This document shows positions 56,211 through 64,000 of a stretch of 64,000 nt of DNA, piece after piece. How positions within the stretch are numbered: position 1 is the first letter of the stretch; every line of letters begins with the position of its first letter. Under the pieces are notes generated by a model. The model was not told the DNA's origin and did no database searches. It saw only the letters and a list, made by a program, of their open reading frames with translations. The DNA is from Heteroscillospira sp050943935 (GTDB lineage Bacteria; Bacillota; Clostridia; Oscillospirales; Oscillospiraceae), in the NCBI GenBank assembly GCA_050943935.1, contig JBMNQC010000003.1, positions 62,001 to 126,000 on the forward strand, in the 5' to 3' direction. Made by a program: the position numbers and the translations under genes.

Positions 56211-56972
56211 TTATTTTCTGCCGCCCAGCAGATTTTTTACAATCCCCACAAAGAACAGCAGGACAACAATGGGAATAACGCAGGAGGTAACGAGCAATAC
56301 CGCCAGCGCTTCAATAAAGTTATTGAGCACCGCCTGAAGCCTGGCGGTAATGTCGGACACTCCGTTTTGCACCTTATCTATAACGGAGGAGAAGAAGCCC
56401 TCGTCCTTTCCCTCCGCCGCCTCGGAGCTCTCCTCTATTTTATCCGTGGCCTCCTTCGCCGCAGCTATGGTCAATTCTATAGACTCGTTATAGGTATCCT
56501 CTATGAAATTCGACACACCCACGCTGGCAGGCACCACAAGAAAAATCGCCAGGCCGAAAACAATCATTTTTTCGGCCAGAAGCTTCATTTTTTCATTCTT
56601 CCTCAGGGCGTTGACGGATATGAGCACACAGGCCGCCGGTATCAGTATGCCGAAGGCCGCAAAGCCTGTGGTGGTCAGCAGGTACTTTTCCAGCAATATT
56701 GCGCACAGCACAATGAGAAAATAACCGCTAAGGTCAGCCAGCTTATCGGCTATAGGTGTTGCTGTATCGCCGGGGAGGAATGTAATGGCCGCGGATGCCG
56801 CCGTGGACGCGGCGGTAAGCTCCATAACCGTTGTTTTCTTATCGTCAAGAGCCGCTATGCTTTTCGCATGGAAATCCGCAGACGAGGCGTACTTTGATAA
56901 AACCAGCACCGAAAGCAAAGCCACAAGTATGGGGATTATCACCCGCGCCATCTTTTTATAATCGTGTGTCAC
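56211..56972 (-). CDS. Multi-helix membrane protein of unknown function
   Basis: A 253-residue protein with helices at about residues 10-28, 80-98, 104-125, 130-152 and 222-248. A charged, alanine/glutamate-rich segment (about 160-205) between the last two looks amphipathic. I do not recognise the family. The start is GTG at 56972 with AAAGGAG nine bases upstream; the longer frame crosses the blaI-type promoter region and is rejected. Gene order gives no functional hint. Confidence 0.65.
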   Translation of the reverse strand: MTHDYKKMARVIIPILVALLSVLVLSKYASSADFHAKSIAALDDKKTTVMELTAASTAASAAITFLPGDTATPIADKLADLSGYFLIVLCAILLEKYLLTTTGFAAFGILIPAACVLISVNALRKNEKMKLLAEKMIVFGLAIFLVVPASVGVSNFIEDTYNESIELTIAAAKEATDKIEESSEAAEGKDEGFFSSVIDKVQNGVSDITARLQAVLNNFIEALAVLLVTSCVIPIVVLLFFVGIVKNLLGGRK

Positions 56973-57141
56973 CTTTTGTTTCTCCTTTCTCAGGCCCGCC
57001 CGATTTAAAGGCTTTCGCCATACAGCACCAGTATACCACGCAGAGCTCCCCGGGGAAAGCCTTTTGCACACGGTTATCCGTACGGCGTCACGGGGATAAA
57101 CAGAAATCCGAAGGTCTGCTTTATAAATTTTCCGCCCCCTG

Positions 57142-57170
57142 TTGACAAACGTAAACACACGCAGTATACT
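57142..57170 (+). promoter_or_regulatory. Promoter of the blaI/blaR-like operon
   Basis: TTGACA (57142-57147) and TATACT (57165-57170) with a 17-base spacer. Confidence 0.85.
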
Positions 57171-57189
57171 GTGATTACAAACGTAAACA
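57145..57189 (+). promoter_or_regulatory. Paired operator repeats for the BlaI-like repressor
   Basis: ACAAACGTAAACA occurs at 57145-57157 and again, identical, at 57177-57189, 32 bases apart (about three helical turns). One covers the -35/spacer and one lies just downstream of the -10, an arrangement suited to autorepression. Confidence 0.7.
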
Positions 57190-57208
57190 GCATTGGAGCG
57201 TGAACTGT

Positions 57209-57598
57209 ATGAGCGAGGAAAAACTCAGCCTCACCACCGCAGAGTGGAGCGTTATGGAGTGCCTCTGGGAGCGCTCGCCCCTCACCGGGCGGGAGGCCGT
57301 GGAGATGCTCGGCAAAAAGATGGGCTGGACCCGCAGCACCACCCTCACCCTGCTGCGGCGGCTGGAGGCCAAGGGCGCGGTAAGCGGCAACAGCGAGGGC
57401 GGCGTAAAAAGCTTCCACCCCCTGCTGCGCCGGGAGGACGCCGCCGCCCGGGAGACGGAGGACCTGCTGGACCGGGTATATCAGGGCAGCCTCAGCCTTC
57501 TGGTCAGCTCCCTCACCAGAAAGCAGGCCCTGCCCAAGGAGGAAATAGACGAGCTGTACGCCATTTTAAGGGAAATGGAGGCGGATTCGGATGCTTGA
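57209..57598 (+). CDS. BlaI/MecI family repressor
   Basis: A 129-residue protein with a winged helix (LSLTTAEWSVMECLWERSPL, GWTRSTTLTLLRRLEAKGAV) and a C-terminal dimerisation helix region (about 85-128) ending LREMEADSDA. BlaI/MecI repressors are inactivated by proteolysis when a BlaR/MecR sensor is triggered. Direct repeats in its promoter are the likely operators. GGAG precedes ATG 57209. It overlaps the sensor gene by eight bases. Confidence 0.93.
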   Translation: MSEEKLSLTTAEWSVMECLWERSPLTGREAVEMLGKKMGWTRSTTLTLLRRLEAKGAVSGNSEGGVKSFHPLLRREDAAARETEDLLDRVYQGSLSLLVSSLTRKQALPKEEIDELYAILREMEADSDA

Positions 57599-59942
57599 GT
57601 GGATAGCCGCGTCATCTGTTCTCATACTTATCGTCCTCGTCCTGCGCGCTCTTCTGAAGGGCAAAATCAGCCTGCGGCTGCAATACGCCCTGTGGGCGCT
57701 GGTGCTAATACGCCTGCTTGTGCCCGTGAGCTTCGGCAGCGCCCGGTACAGCGTCAACAGCGCCGTGCAGCCCGCCGCCGAGAGGAGCGGCGCAGTCACA
57801 TCCCAGATAGTGGGCTACATTGCCGCCCCGCCCCGGGAAAAGCCGGAAGCCGCGCCCATCCCGGCGCAGCCCGCGGCCGCCCCGGAGGGCCGGGCGCTGA
57901 CCCTGTTGGATATCCTCAAAGCCGTATGGCTCACCGGAGCGGCGCTGGTGGGGCTGTGCTTTCTGGCGGTGAATCTGCATTTTTACCGCGCGCTGGCTTC
58001 CTCCCGGCGCAGGCTGGAATATCCCGGATGCCTGCGGGTGTATGTGACGGCGGCGGCAGGCAGCCCCTGCCTCTTCGGCCTTGTCTGCCCGGCCATCTAT
58101 ATGCCGCCCCAGGCGGCGGAGGACGCGGACATACTGCGCCACGCCGCGGAGCACGAGACAAGCCACTTCCGCCACGGCGACCATGTGTGGAGCCTGCTGC
58201 GTGGTGTATGTCTGGCCCTGCACTGGTACAATCCCCTGGTGTGGCTGGCGGCCTTTTGCTCCCGCCAGGACGCGGAGCTGGCCTGCGACGAAGCTACCGT
58301 AGCCCGGCTGGGTGAGAGCGAGCGCGCGGCCTACGGCCGCACCCTCATAGGCATGAGCTGCAAGAAGCGCAGCGGCCTGCTGAACGCCGCCACCACCATG
58401 ACCTCACGGGGGTCGGGCCTGCGGGAGCGGATAGTCCTGCTGGCAAGAAAGCCCCGGGCCGCCGCGGGCACCCTGCTCATTTTGACGCTCATTCTGGCCT
58501 TCGCCGTGGGCTGCACCTTCATGGGCGCACCGGAAGATGTCCCACCTCAGCCTTCGGAATCCGCTCCCGTCTCCCCGGCCGCAGAAGGCGGATTTTCCCC
58601 CGTGTCGGTGCAGCTTTATCAGCTGCTCTCCTCTCAGTCGCCTCCGGAGCCCATAACCGACCGGGAGCAGGTGGACGAGCTGTGGAAAACCTGCGAGAAC
58701 TTTGAGTTCGAGGGCACTACCCAAGAGTTCACCAGAGAGAACGTCTGGAGCGTCACCGCCGTGTTTTCCGACGGCGAAGGCGAAAAGCGGACCTACACCA
58801 TACACGAGGGCGGCCTCTGCGTGGCGGAGGACGAGTACGACACGCTGAACATACTCAAAAACGGCGAGGCGGTTTTCGAGCAGTTTCTGGAGGCCTACGA
58901 AAACGCCCCGCGCCGGGCGCCCTCCTCCCTGCTGAACGAGCCGGAGGCGAACTCGGTATGCGCGGCCATCCAGCCCACGGGCGAGACCCAGTCCGGAGAC
59001 GAGTTTTGCTACGTCGCCCTCCGGGAGCAGGAGGTCCTGAAGGAGCTTTGGGCAAGGGCCACGGCCTCCGCCCAGTCCGGCAAGGGCTGGCTGGAGGGCG
59101 AAAAGCCCACGGGTCTCCGCGTGGTGTATAAAGGCGAATGGTGGGAATTCACCGACTCCGGCGCCATGGTGGGCGCGGGCCGTATAGAGGGCGATGATGC
59201 CGCGGAGCTTTACACCCTCTGCCGCACCGCAGTATACGAGGCGGGCTTCGGCGAGGCCGTGCGCCCCGAAGATATCCACGGCGTCCGCGCCGCCACCCTG
59301 AACGGCGCCATCCGCGTAACCGACGAGGCCGACCTTGCGCGCATAGAGGACTGGCTCTCCAATTCCGAGCTGCTGTACGGCGGCGCGGCCTGCTGGTTCA
59401 CCTCCATGCTCACGCTTGAGCTGGAACAGGGCGGGAGCCTCAACATAGCCATGGCCACCGACAGCTGCGGCATCTGGATGAGCAACGGCCTGTACTACTA
59501 TTACGCCGACGGCAACGAGGAGCTTTTCTCCATCTTCGCCCCGGCGGAGATACACGAGGCCGCAAAAGCGGGCATGGACGAGCTTCTCCCCCTGCTGGCT
59601 TATCTGGACTGGAGCCGCTACGCCCACGCCTACGGCCCGGACGATATGTTCGCCCTCATGGAGCTGCTGGGCGATTGGGCCTCGGAGGACGCGGACGAGA
59701 GCGAGCGCATCAGCCGGTTCATGACGGTGATGAGCTGCACCCGCGGTCTGGACGGCGCATACACCGACGCCTATTCCTCCATACTGGGCATGCTCTACGA
59801 GCTGGACAAGGCCCAGTTCGCCTGGTGCTGCCTGGGCAATCTGGGAGAGGCCCAGGCCGACACGGTCCTGCACCTGCTGGCCTACGAGCTGGAGATAAGC
59901 AAGGCCGAAGCCCGTGCTCTGCTGGAATCGCAGCTCCCGTAA
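57591..59942 (+). CDS. BlaR1/MecR1-like M56 metallopeptidase with unfamiliar C-terminal region
   Basis: A 783-residue sensor protease. Membrane helices lie near residues 3-22, 30-47, 108-128 and 287-306. The M56 zinc motif is HETSH (His188-His192), followed by LACDEATVARLGESERAAYG. After the last helix, which ends in a lipobox-like AFAVGCTF, about 470 residues follow that do not resemble the penicillin-binding sensor of BlaR1; they are acidic, with repeated EEDxAEL-like stretches and WEFTDSGAM and WFTSMLTLELEQG segments. It probably senses an unknown envelope signal and inactivates the BlaI-like repressor. Confidence 0.88.
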   Translation: MLEWIAASSVLILIVLVLRALLKGKISLRLQYALWALVLIRLLVPVSFGSARYSVNSAVQPAAERSGAVTSQIVGYIAAPPREKPEAAPIPAQPAAAPEGRALTLLDILKAVWLTGAALVGLCFLAVNLHFYRALASSRRRLEYPGCLRVYVTAAAGSPCLFGLVCPAIYMPPQAAEDADILRHAAEHETSHFRHGDHVWSLLRGVCLALHWYNPLVWLAAFCSRQDAELACDEATVARLGESERAAYGRTLIGMSCKKRSGLLNAATTMTSRGSGLRERIVLLARKPRAAAGTLLILTLILAFAVGCTFMGAPEDVPPQPSESAPVSPAAEGGFSPVSVQLYQLLSSQSPPEPITDREQVDELWKTCENFEFEGTTQEFTRENVWSVTAVFSDGEGEKRTYTIHEGGLCVAEDEYDTLNILKNGEAVFEQFLEAYENAPRRAPSSLLNEPEANSVCAAIQPTGETQSGDEFCYVALREQEVLKELWARATASAQSGKGWLEGEKPTGLRVVYKGEWWEFTDSGAMVGAGRIEGDDAAELYTLCRTAVYEAGFGEAVRPEDIHGVRAATLNGAIRVTDEADLARIEDWLSNSELLYGGAACWFTSMLTLELEQGGSLNIAMATDSCGIWMSNGLYYYYADGNEELFSIFAPAEIHEAAKAGMDELLPLLAYLDWSRYAHAYGPDDMFALMELLGDWASEDADESERISRFMTVMSCTRGLDGAYTDAYSSILGMLYELDKAQFAWCCLGNLGEAQADTVLHLLAYELEISKAEARALLESQLP

Positions 59943-59952
59943 AATAACGAAA

Positions 59953-59980
59953 AAGCCCGGACGCTAATGCGTCCGGGCTT
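59953..59980 (+). terminator. Terminator after the BlaR-like gene
   Basis: AAGCCCGGACGC-TAAT-GCGTCCGGGCTT, ten bases after the stop codon. Confidence 0.85.
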
Positions 59981-59982
59981 GA

Positions 59983-60180
59983 GACTGTCAAAAAGCCCAT
60001 ACGGGCTTTTTTGACAAAAGGCTACGCTTCGCTCTGCGCCTCGGTTGTTCGCCGCGGGCGAACAATTCGACGCTCGCTCCGCGATAAGTGTTTTCTGCCA
60101 CGTACACGCCGCGGCCGAAAACGGATTTAGTTTTTTTCGCCGCTCCGGCGGCGAAACTCTGTGAGACTTTTTAGACAGTA
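59983..60180. mobile_element. MITE-like repeat R4 copy 2 with imperfect terminal inverted repeats
   Basis: The left end reads GACTGTCAAAAAG and the right end, inverted, reads GATACTGTCTAAAAAGTC; the ACTGTC and AAAAAG blocks match with a one-base gap. Inside are hairpins GTCAAAAAGCCC / GGGCTTTTTTGAC, TTGTTCGCC-GCG-GGCGAACAA and TTTCGCCGC / GGCGGCGAAA. It shares internal blocks with 43060-43165. No transposase; non-autonomous if mobile. Confidence 0.5.
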
Positions 60181-60194
60181 TCAAAAGTCTGCTT

Positions 60195-60809
60195 CTACAG
60201 CGTATCCAGATACGCCTCCACATCAAACTCCTCCACCGGCAGATCCTTGCGCAGATAGAGGGGGTGGTGGGGGTGTCCCTTTTTGGAGCGGGCGCCGCAG
60301 CTGTACCACTTCGCGCCGTAGGCCTGACCAAGCCTTGCCATATCCCGGACGCAGCCGGGGAGGTAGGCGCGCTTTTCTATCACCGCGCCCCAGGCGGCCC
60401 ACACGGACGGCGCTCCGTGAGCCGAGGCGGCGTTCAGCACATATTCAAAGGCCTCAAGATTTTCCCTGTGCAGGGCGGCGTTCAGCTCCCTGTCCATATC
60501 GTCGGGGCGGGTGGCCCTCTGGGCGTAGACATTGAACATTATCCAGCTGTCGTAGCCGTTGCCCGCGGCTATGCGGGACACGGACTTCAGGGTGTTGTCC
60601 AAATCATCGGGGCGGGCGGTGGAGGGGTTCACGCCTATGCAGATAAGGGGGTTTTCACCCCTGGTGCCCAGTATGTACCGGTATTCGGAGTAAAAATCCG
60701 GCACATAGAGCCATTTTTTCCTGTCGTAGCCGCCGTCGCCTCCCGGAATGAGAGCGTCGGCAAAGCGCAGTATGTCCAGCTCCTGGCTGGCGCAGGCGGG
60801 TATGTGCAT
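60195..60809 (-). CDS. DUF1643 family protein
   Basis: A 204-residue protein matching the DUF1643 pattern: YRYILGTRGENPLICIGVNP, then STARPDDLDNTLKSV and SWIMFNVYAQRATRPDDM. The biochemical role of the family is unknown. It starts two bases from the stop of the hydrolase gene upstream, behind GGAGGGG, so the two form an operon. The C-terminus GHPHHPLYLRKD is typical of the family. Confidence 0.88.
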   Translation of the reverse strand: MHIPACASQELDILRFADALIPGGDGGYDRKKWLYVPDFYSEYRYILGTRGENPLICIGVNPSTARPDDLDNTLKSVSRIAAGNGYDSWIMFNVYAQRATRPDDMDRELNAALHRENLEAFEYVLNAASAHGAPSVWAAWGAVIEKRAYLPGCVRDMARLGQAYGAKWYSCGARSKKGHPHHPLYLRKDLPVEEFDVEAYLDTL

Positions 60810-60811
60810 AC

Positions 60812-61561
60812 CTATCCCCTCCCGTTCAGGAAGGCCAGCAGGGCCTCCGCCGTTTCCATACGCTGATTTCCCTCGTCCAGGGCATGATGTCCGCCGGGCA
60901 CGGTGATAAGGCGCGCTCCGAATTTTTCCGCAAAACGCCGGGCCGCCTCATAGGGCACGGTCTCGTCTGCGTCGCCGTGGATCATGGCAAGCTCCGCGTC
61001 GCTGCCGTATACCTCAAACAGCTCTGTCTCCCGCAGGTCATCCAGAAAGCCCTGTGGTATGGCCAGAGGGTGCTGATAGCCGGGGTAATCCAGACTGAAC
61101 CAGCCGCGCTCCGACAGCTGCTCCGCCGCGCCGGGCCACTCCTGCCCCAGCAGTATATCCGGCATGGTCACCGCCGCAGAGCGGAAAAACGCCCGCTTGC
61201 CCCGGTGCCCCCGGCGGGACAGATATATCGCCGTGATATATGCGCCGAAGCTTGAGCCGAAATAGGCTGTCTCCGCCCCCGGATACCTCTCCTGCACAAG
61301 GTTTTCCACAGCCTCCAGCGCATCCAGGCAGCTTTCTATACGCAGCGCCTCCGGCGGAGCGGAGCTGTCTCCGTGGCCGGGAAAATCAAAGGCGGCAACA
61401 CCCCAGCCGCTCTGCGGCATAGTATCCATAAGCAGGCGGTTGGTGCGGCTGAGGGCGCAGCTTCCGAAGCCGTGGGCGGCTATGAGCACTCTTTCGCAGC
61501 CGCCCAGCAGCACGCCGCCCGTGACCACGCCGGCGGGAGATTCTACATTGAATTTTTCCAT
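60812..61561 (-). CDS. Alpha/beta hydrolase (serine hydrolase)
   Basis: A 249-residue alpha/beta hydrolase: oxyanion region ILIAAHGFGSCALSRTN-like (AAHGFGSCALS), DFPGHGDSSAP, nucleophile elbow YFGSSFGAYITAIYLS (serine about residue 101), acid GDADETVPYEAA and histidine PGGHHALDEGN. Substrate unknown; the short lid suggests a small ester or peptide. I used ATG 61561, with AGGAGG ten bases upstream, rather than the TTG two codons earlier. Confidence 0.88.
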   Translation of the reverse strand: MEKFNVESPAGVVTGGVLLGGCERVLIAAHGFGSCALSRTNRLLMDTMPQSGWGVAAFDFPGHGDSSAPPEALRIESCLDALEAVENLVQERYPGAETAYFGSSFGAYITAIYLSRRGHRGKRAFFRSAAVTMPDILLGQEWPGAAEQLSERGWFSLDYPGYQHPLAIPQGFLDDLRETELFEVYGSDAELAMIHGDADETVPYEAARRFAEKFGARLITVPGGHHALDEGNQRMETAEALLAFLNGRG

Positions 61562-61983
61562 GAGCAAGCAGCCTCCTCTGTTATTGACTTCAGTATACGC
61601 CCCAGGCTCTCCCGCGTCAAGTCAATGGATATTTTCCCGTTTTTAATGAATATACATTAATTTACAGTTTCCTCTGTTTTTCCCATATTCCGCAGCACAG
61701 GCGCCGTTCGCTCTCTCCGTGCTCTGTGCTGCACTTGATGAAAAGAAGTTTTCACACACAACATTTTGTGGTTTCAAAATTACGTCTTTTTGTAATTGCC
61801 GCCAGTTTCACCGAGAAATTGTACTCATGTAAAATTAAGGATTATATTTTCCGACTTTTGTTGACACCGGCTCAAAAATAAGCTATGATTTTTATAATGC
61901 AGACTGCCGGGATTGTACCCGGCCGCTTTTTCGGCCGCATATAATACAGCGTATGCGTATAAATAATCACGCGAGGAAACGAC
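61562..61983. other. Long intergenic region upstream of degV (second copy)
   Basis: No protein gene seen. GCAGCACAG (61692-61700) pairs with CTGTGCTGC (61724-61732), and AATTAC/GTAATT surrounds a short loop near 61777-61796. These lie outside the degV leader and could belong to a small RNA or control element. Confidence 0.4.
61861..61889 (+). promoter_or_regulatory. Promoter of the degV / ICMT-like / GH3-like operon
   Basis: TTGACA (61861-61866) and TATGAT (61884-61889) with a 17-base spacer. The transcript would carry a leader of about 90 bases including a GGCCG-CTTTTT-CGGCC hairpin. Confidence 0.78.
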
Positions 61984-62859
61984 ATGACTAAAATAGCCTT
62001 TTTCACCGACTCCAACTGTGACATTCCTCTCGAGACCGCCCGGGAACTGGGCATAGAGATACTGCCCTTCACAATAACCATAGACGGCGTACAATATAAG
62101 GAGAGCTACTCCTTCACCCCCGCCGAATTCTATGAAAAACTCATAAGCTGCATCGAGCTGCCGGCCACGGCCCAGATCTCCCCCGGCGAGTTTGCGGCCG
62201 CCTTTAACAGAGCCTTTGAGGGAGGCTATGACTGCGCCGTGGTAACCACCATGACCTCTGTGGGCAGCGGCACCTATAACAGCGCCCTGGTGGGCAGGAC
62301 CCTTTTCTATGAGGAGCGCCCCGAGGCCGAGGAAAAATTCGATATATACATATACGATTCCCGCAATTACTCCATTTCTCACGGCTACGGTATACTCCGC
62401 GCCGCCCGTGCCTATAAGGCCGGAGCGGAGCTGGCCGAGGTGCTGGAGCTTATAGAGAGCTGGTATGCCAATCTGGAAACCTGCTTCAGCGTTTTCACCC
62501 TGAAATACGTCAGCCGCTCCGGACGGATATCCGGCGCTGTGCAGACCGTGTGCGATATGCTGGGGCTGTGCCCTATAATGGAGAACATAAACGGCATATT
62601 CCGCACCTTCAAAACGCCCAGAGGCCGCAAGGCCGCCGTGCGCGCCATAGCCCAGCGCTTTTACGAGCATTGGGACGGAGAGAGCGACTATGTCATCCTG
62701 CGGGGTATCACGGATACCGAGGCCCTGGCTCTGGCTCAGCTGCTGGAGGAGCACACGGGCAAGCCCCCCGCGGGCATTTTCTATGCCGGAGCCTCTATTT
62801 CCACAAACACCGGCCCCTACATCGCCGGAGTTGGCTTCACCGCCAAAAAGGAGAAATAA
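61984..62859 (+). CDS. DegV family fatty-acid-binding protein (second copy)
   Basis: A 291-residue DegV/FakB-type protein: FFTDSNCDIPLETARELGIE, TMTSVGSGTYNSALVGR at the lipid carboxylate site, TLKYVSRSGRISGAVQTVC, and NTGPYIAGVGFTAKK near the C-terminus. It would carry a fatty acid or similar acyl chain. First gene of an operon with a membrane methyltransferase and an acyl-adenylating GH3-like enzyme, so the carried acyl group may be a substrate of that pathway (inference). GAGGAAA precedes the ATG. Confidence 0.92.
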   Translation: MTKIAFFTDSNCDIPLETARELGIEILPFTITIDGVQYKESYSFTPAEFYEKLISCIELPATAQISPGEFAAAFNRAFEGGYDCAVVTTMTSVGSGTYNSALVGRTLFYEERPEAEEKFDIYIYDSRNYSISHGYGILRAARAYKAGAELAEVLELIESWYANLETCFSVFTLKYVSRSGRISGAVQTVCDMLGLCPIMENINGIFRTFKTPRGRKAAVRAIAQRFYEHWDGESDYVILRGITDTEALALAQLLEEHTGKPPAGIFYAGASISTNTGPYIAGVGFTAKKEK

Positions 62860-62860
62860 A

Positions 62861-63439
62861 ATGCTCTATGTCCTTCTGGCCTGTCTCAGCTTCGGGCCCC
62901 TGTATCTTTTCGACGCCCTGAAGCTCCGGGGCGGCGGCCGTTACGGCTGGCTTTTTCTTCTGGGCTGCGCCGGGATACTGGCCGGTACTGTGGGTGCCTT
63001 CTTTACGGGCGCGCCCCGCTTCATACTCCCCGGCGTGCTGCCGGTGATCTGCGGCGCGATGACTCTGGTTTTTGCCGGGATGCTGCTGTGGGCGCTTTTT
63101 TTCTCCCTGCCCTTTGAGCGCACCTATGTGGAAGGCATAAGCGGTACTGTGGTGAATACCGGGCTTTACGCCCTCTGCCGCCATCCCGGAGTGCTGTTTT
63201 TTGCCGGGATGTATATCTGCGCCTGGCTCGTCTCCGGACGGGACGCCATGCTGATATGCTCCCTGTGCCTTATACTGTGCGACCTGCTCCACGTCTGGAT
63301 ACAGGACAGATACTATTTTCCAAAAACTCTGGCGGGCTACGGGGCCTACTGCCTCGAGACCCCCTTTCTTATACCAAACACCGCCTCTGTGCGGCGGTGT
63401 TTTGCAACTCTGCATACAAGGGAGGCGCGCGTAAAGTGA
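62861..63439 (+). CDS. ICMT/PEMT-like membrane methyltransferase
   Basis: A 192-residue protein with five hydrophobic segments and the isoprenylcysteine carboxyl methyltransferase-like C-terminal motif: NTGLYALCRHPGVLFFAGMY, then LHVWIQDRYYFPKTLAGYGA and YCLETPFLIP. Such proteins methylate lipid-linked carboxyl or amine groups at the membrane using S-adenosylmethionine. It starts one base after degV; the longer frame inside degV is rejected. It overlaps the next gene as GTGA. Confidence 0.78.
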   Translation: MLYVLLACLSFGPLYLFDALKLRGGGRYGWLFLLGCAGILAGTVGAFFTGAPRFILPGVLPVICGAMTLVFAGMLLWALFFSLPFERTYVEGISGTVVNTGLYALCRHPGVLFFAGMYICAWLVSGRDAMLICSLCLILCDLLHVWIQDRYYFPKTLAGYGAYCLETPFLIPNTASVRRCFATLHTREARVK

Positions 63440-64000
63440 ATCTGGACGATAAGCTCTCTAACCGGATGTATAAAAGCATCTGGCAGCAGTACTGCGGCTT
63501 TCTGGATCTCAGTCTGTCCGAATATATGGAGATTCAGAAGCGCCTTATGCTGGAGCAGCTGAGTCTTTACGCCCCCTGTCCCCTGGGCAAACGCATCATG
63601 GGCGGGGTCCGTCCCGAAACCATAGACGAATTCCGCCGGACCGTGCCCCTCACCACCTATGCCGACTACGCCGACATTCTGCTGGAAAAACGGGCCGAAG
63701 CCCTGCCCGCGCCTCCGGTAATATGGATAGAGACCACCTGGGAGGGCGGCAGCCACCCCATTAAGACCGCGCCATACACCCAGAGCATGATAGACCACCA
63801 CAGGGGCAGCATACTCTCCGCCATGATACTCTCCACCAGCGACAGGCGCGGCAGCTTTGCTCTGCGGAGAAATCCGAACTTTCTGTTCGGCATGGCCCCC
63901 CTGCCCTTTTTCACCGGAATAATTCCCTACGCCCTGGAGGGCGAATTCAACGTAAACTTTATGCCGAAGGTGAATGACGCCGGGCGCATGAGCTTCGGCG
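63436..64000 (+). CDS. GH3-like acyl-adenylating enzyme (5' part)
   Basis: The frame from GTG 63436 (GGAGG eleven bases upstream) reads NLDDKLSNRMYKSIWQQYCG, with RTVPLTTYADYADILLEKR and a degenerate phosphate-loop region WIETTWEGGSHPIKTAPYT. This matches the N-terminal part of GH3 auxin-responsive-promoter-family proteins, which adenylate carboxylic acids and conjugate them to amino acids. 188 codons are visible and the gene runs out of the window. Third gene of the degV operon, overlapping the methyltransferase by four bases. Confidence 0.72.
   Translation, partial: MNLDDKLSNRMYKSIWQQYCGFLDLSLSEYMEIQKRLMLEQLSLYAPCPLGKRIMGGVRPETIDEFRRTVPLTTYADYADILLEKRAEALPAPPVIWIETTWEGGSHPIKTAPYTQSMIDHHRGSILSAMILSTSDRRGSFALRRNPNFLFGMAPLPFFTGIIPYALEGEFNVNFMPKVNDAGRMSFG

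Noticed and set aside
1..64000. CRISPR array or rRNA operon
   Set aside because: No set of regularly spaced short direct repeats and no rRNA-like stretch was seen; repeated units found are dispersed or inverted.

Overview
The window reads as a chromosomal segment of an anaerobic, probably gut-associated Clostridia species, most like the Oscillospiraceae/Oscillospirales. The Gram-positive cues are sepF and divIVA, a split transketolase, a CIRCE-controlled groESL operon, a diacylglycerol-kinase-type lipid kinase, DegV lipid-binding proteins and a BlaI/BlaR-type pair. Coding DNA is GC-rich and intergenic DNA is AT-rich (by eye; not computed). TTG and GTG starts behind good Shine-Dalgarno sites are common. 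No species is claimed.

Layout. 1-1.6 kb: minus-strand operon of a small membrane protein, an MgtC-like protein and the start of L-serine dehydratase beta. 1.7-6.0 kb: minus-strand tripartite tricarboxylate transporter with two tandem binding-protein genes, then tctB and tctA. 6.4-10.7 kb: rpsO, pnp, M16 peptidase. 10.8-23.5 kb: a scattered version of the usual miaB-mutS-mutL-miaA-hfq cluster. mutL is divergent, and a mutS/CPBP-protease segment is flanked by a 200-bp inverted repeat. A MerR-RDD membrane regulator, a decayed accessory patch and a degV gene separate it from miaA-hfq. 23.5-30.9 kb: efflux-adaptor-like protein, yggS, sepF, divIVA, ileS, lspA (with a long acidic tail), rluD. 31.2-33.0 kb: split transketolase. 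33.2-36.7 kb: small AT-rich regulator, tRNA-Arg, a 59-residue glycine-rich protein, lrgA-lrgB-phosphatase operon, and an orphan phage-like pair. 36.9-43.1 kb: long overlapping operon ymdB, SbcD-like, SbcC-like, aroC, membrane protein, RNA methyltransferase. 43.2-46.4 kb: lipid kinase and groESL.

46.5-52.9 kb is the most interesting region. It is a compact divergent catabolic island: RidA and an XRE-cupin regulator on one side; on the other, a two-subunit aconitase X, a small tautomerase-like protein, a BCCT betaine transporter and a non-pyrrolysine MttB-family methyltransferase. A clear promoter points each way, and a 16-bp palindrome lies between them. My inference is uptake and demethylation of an N-methylated (hydroxy)proline-like betaine, followed by dehydration and tautomerisation or hydrolysis of the resulting enamine/imine.

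53-64 kb: AAA ATPase plus TfoX-like protein, a lower-GC NhaC-type antiporter, macrodomain protein, membrane protein, BlaI/BlaR-like pair with an unfamiliar sensor region, a MITE-like repeat, DUF1643 plus hydrolase, and a degV / ICMT-like / GH3-like operon cut by the window end. Dispersed repeats of about five families sit between operons. No CRISPR array, rRNA, intact transposase or prophage is present.
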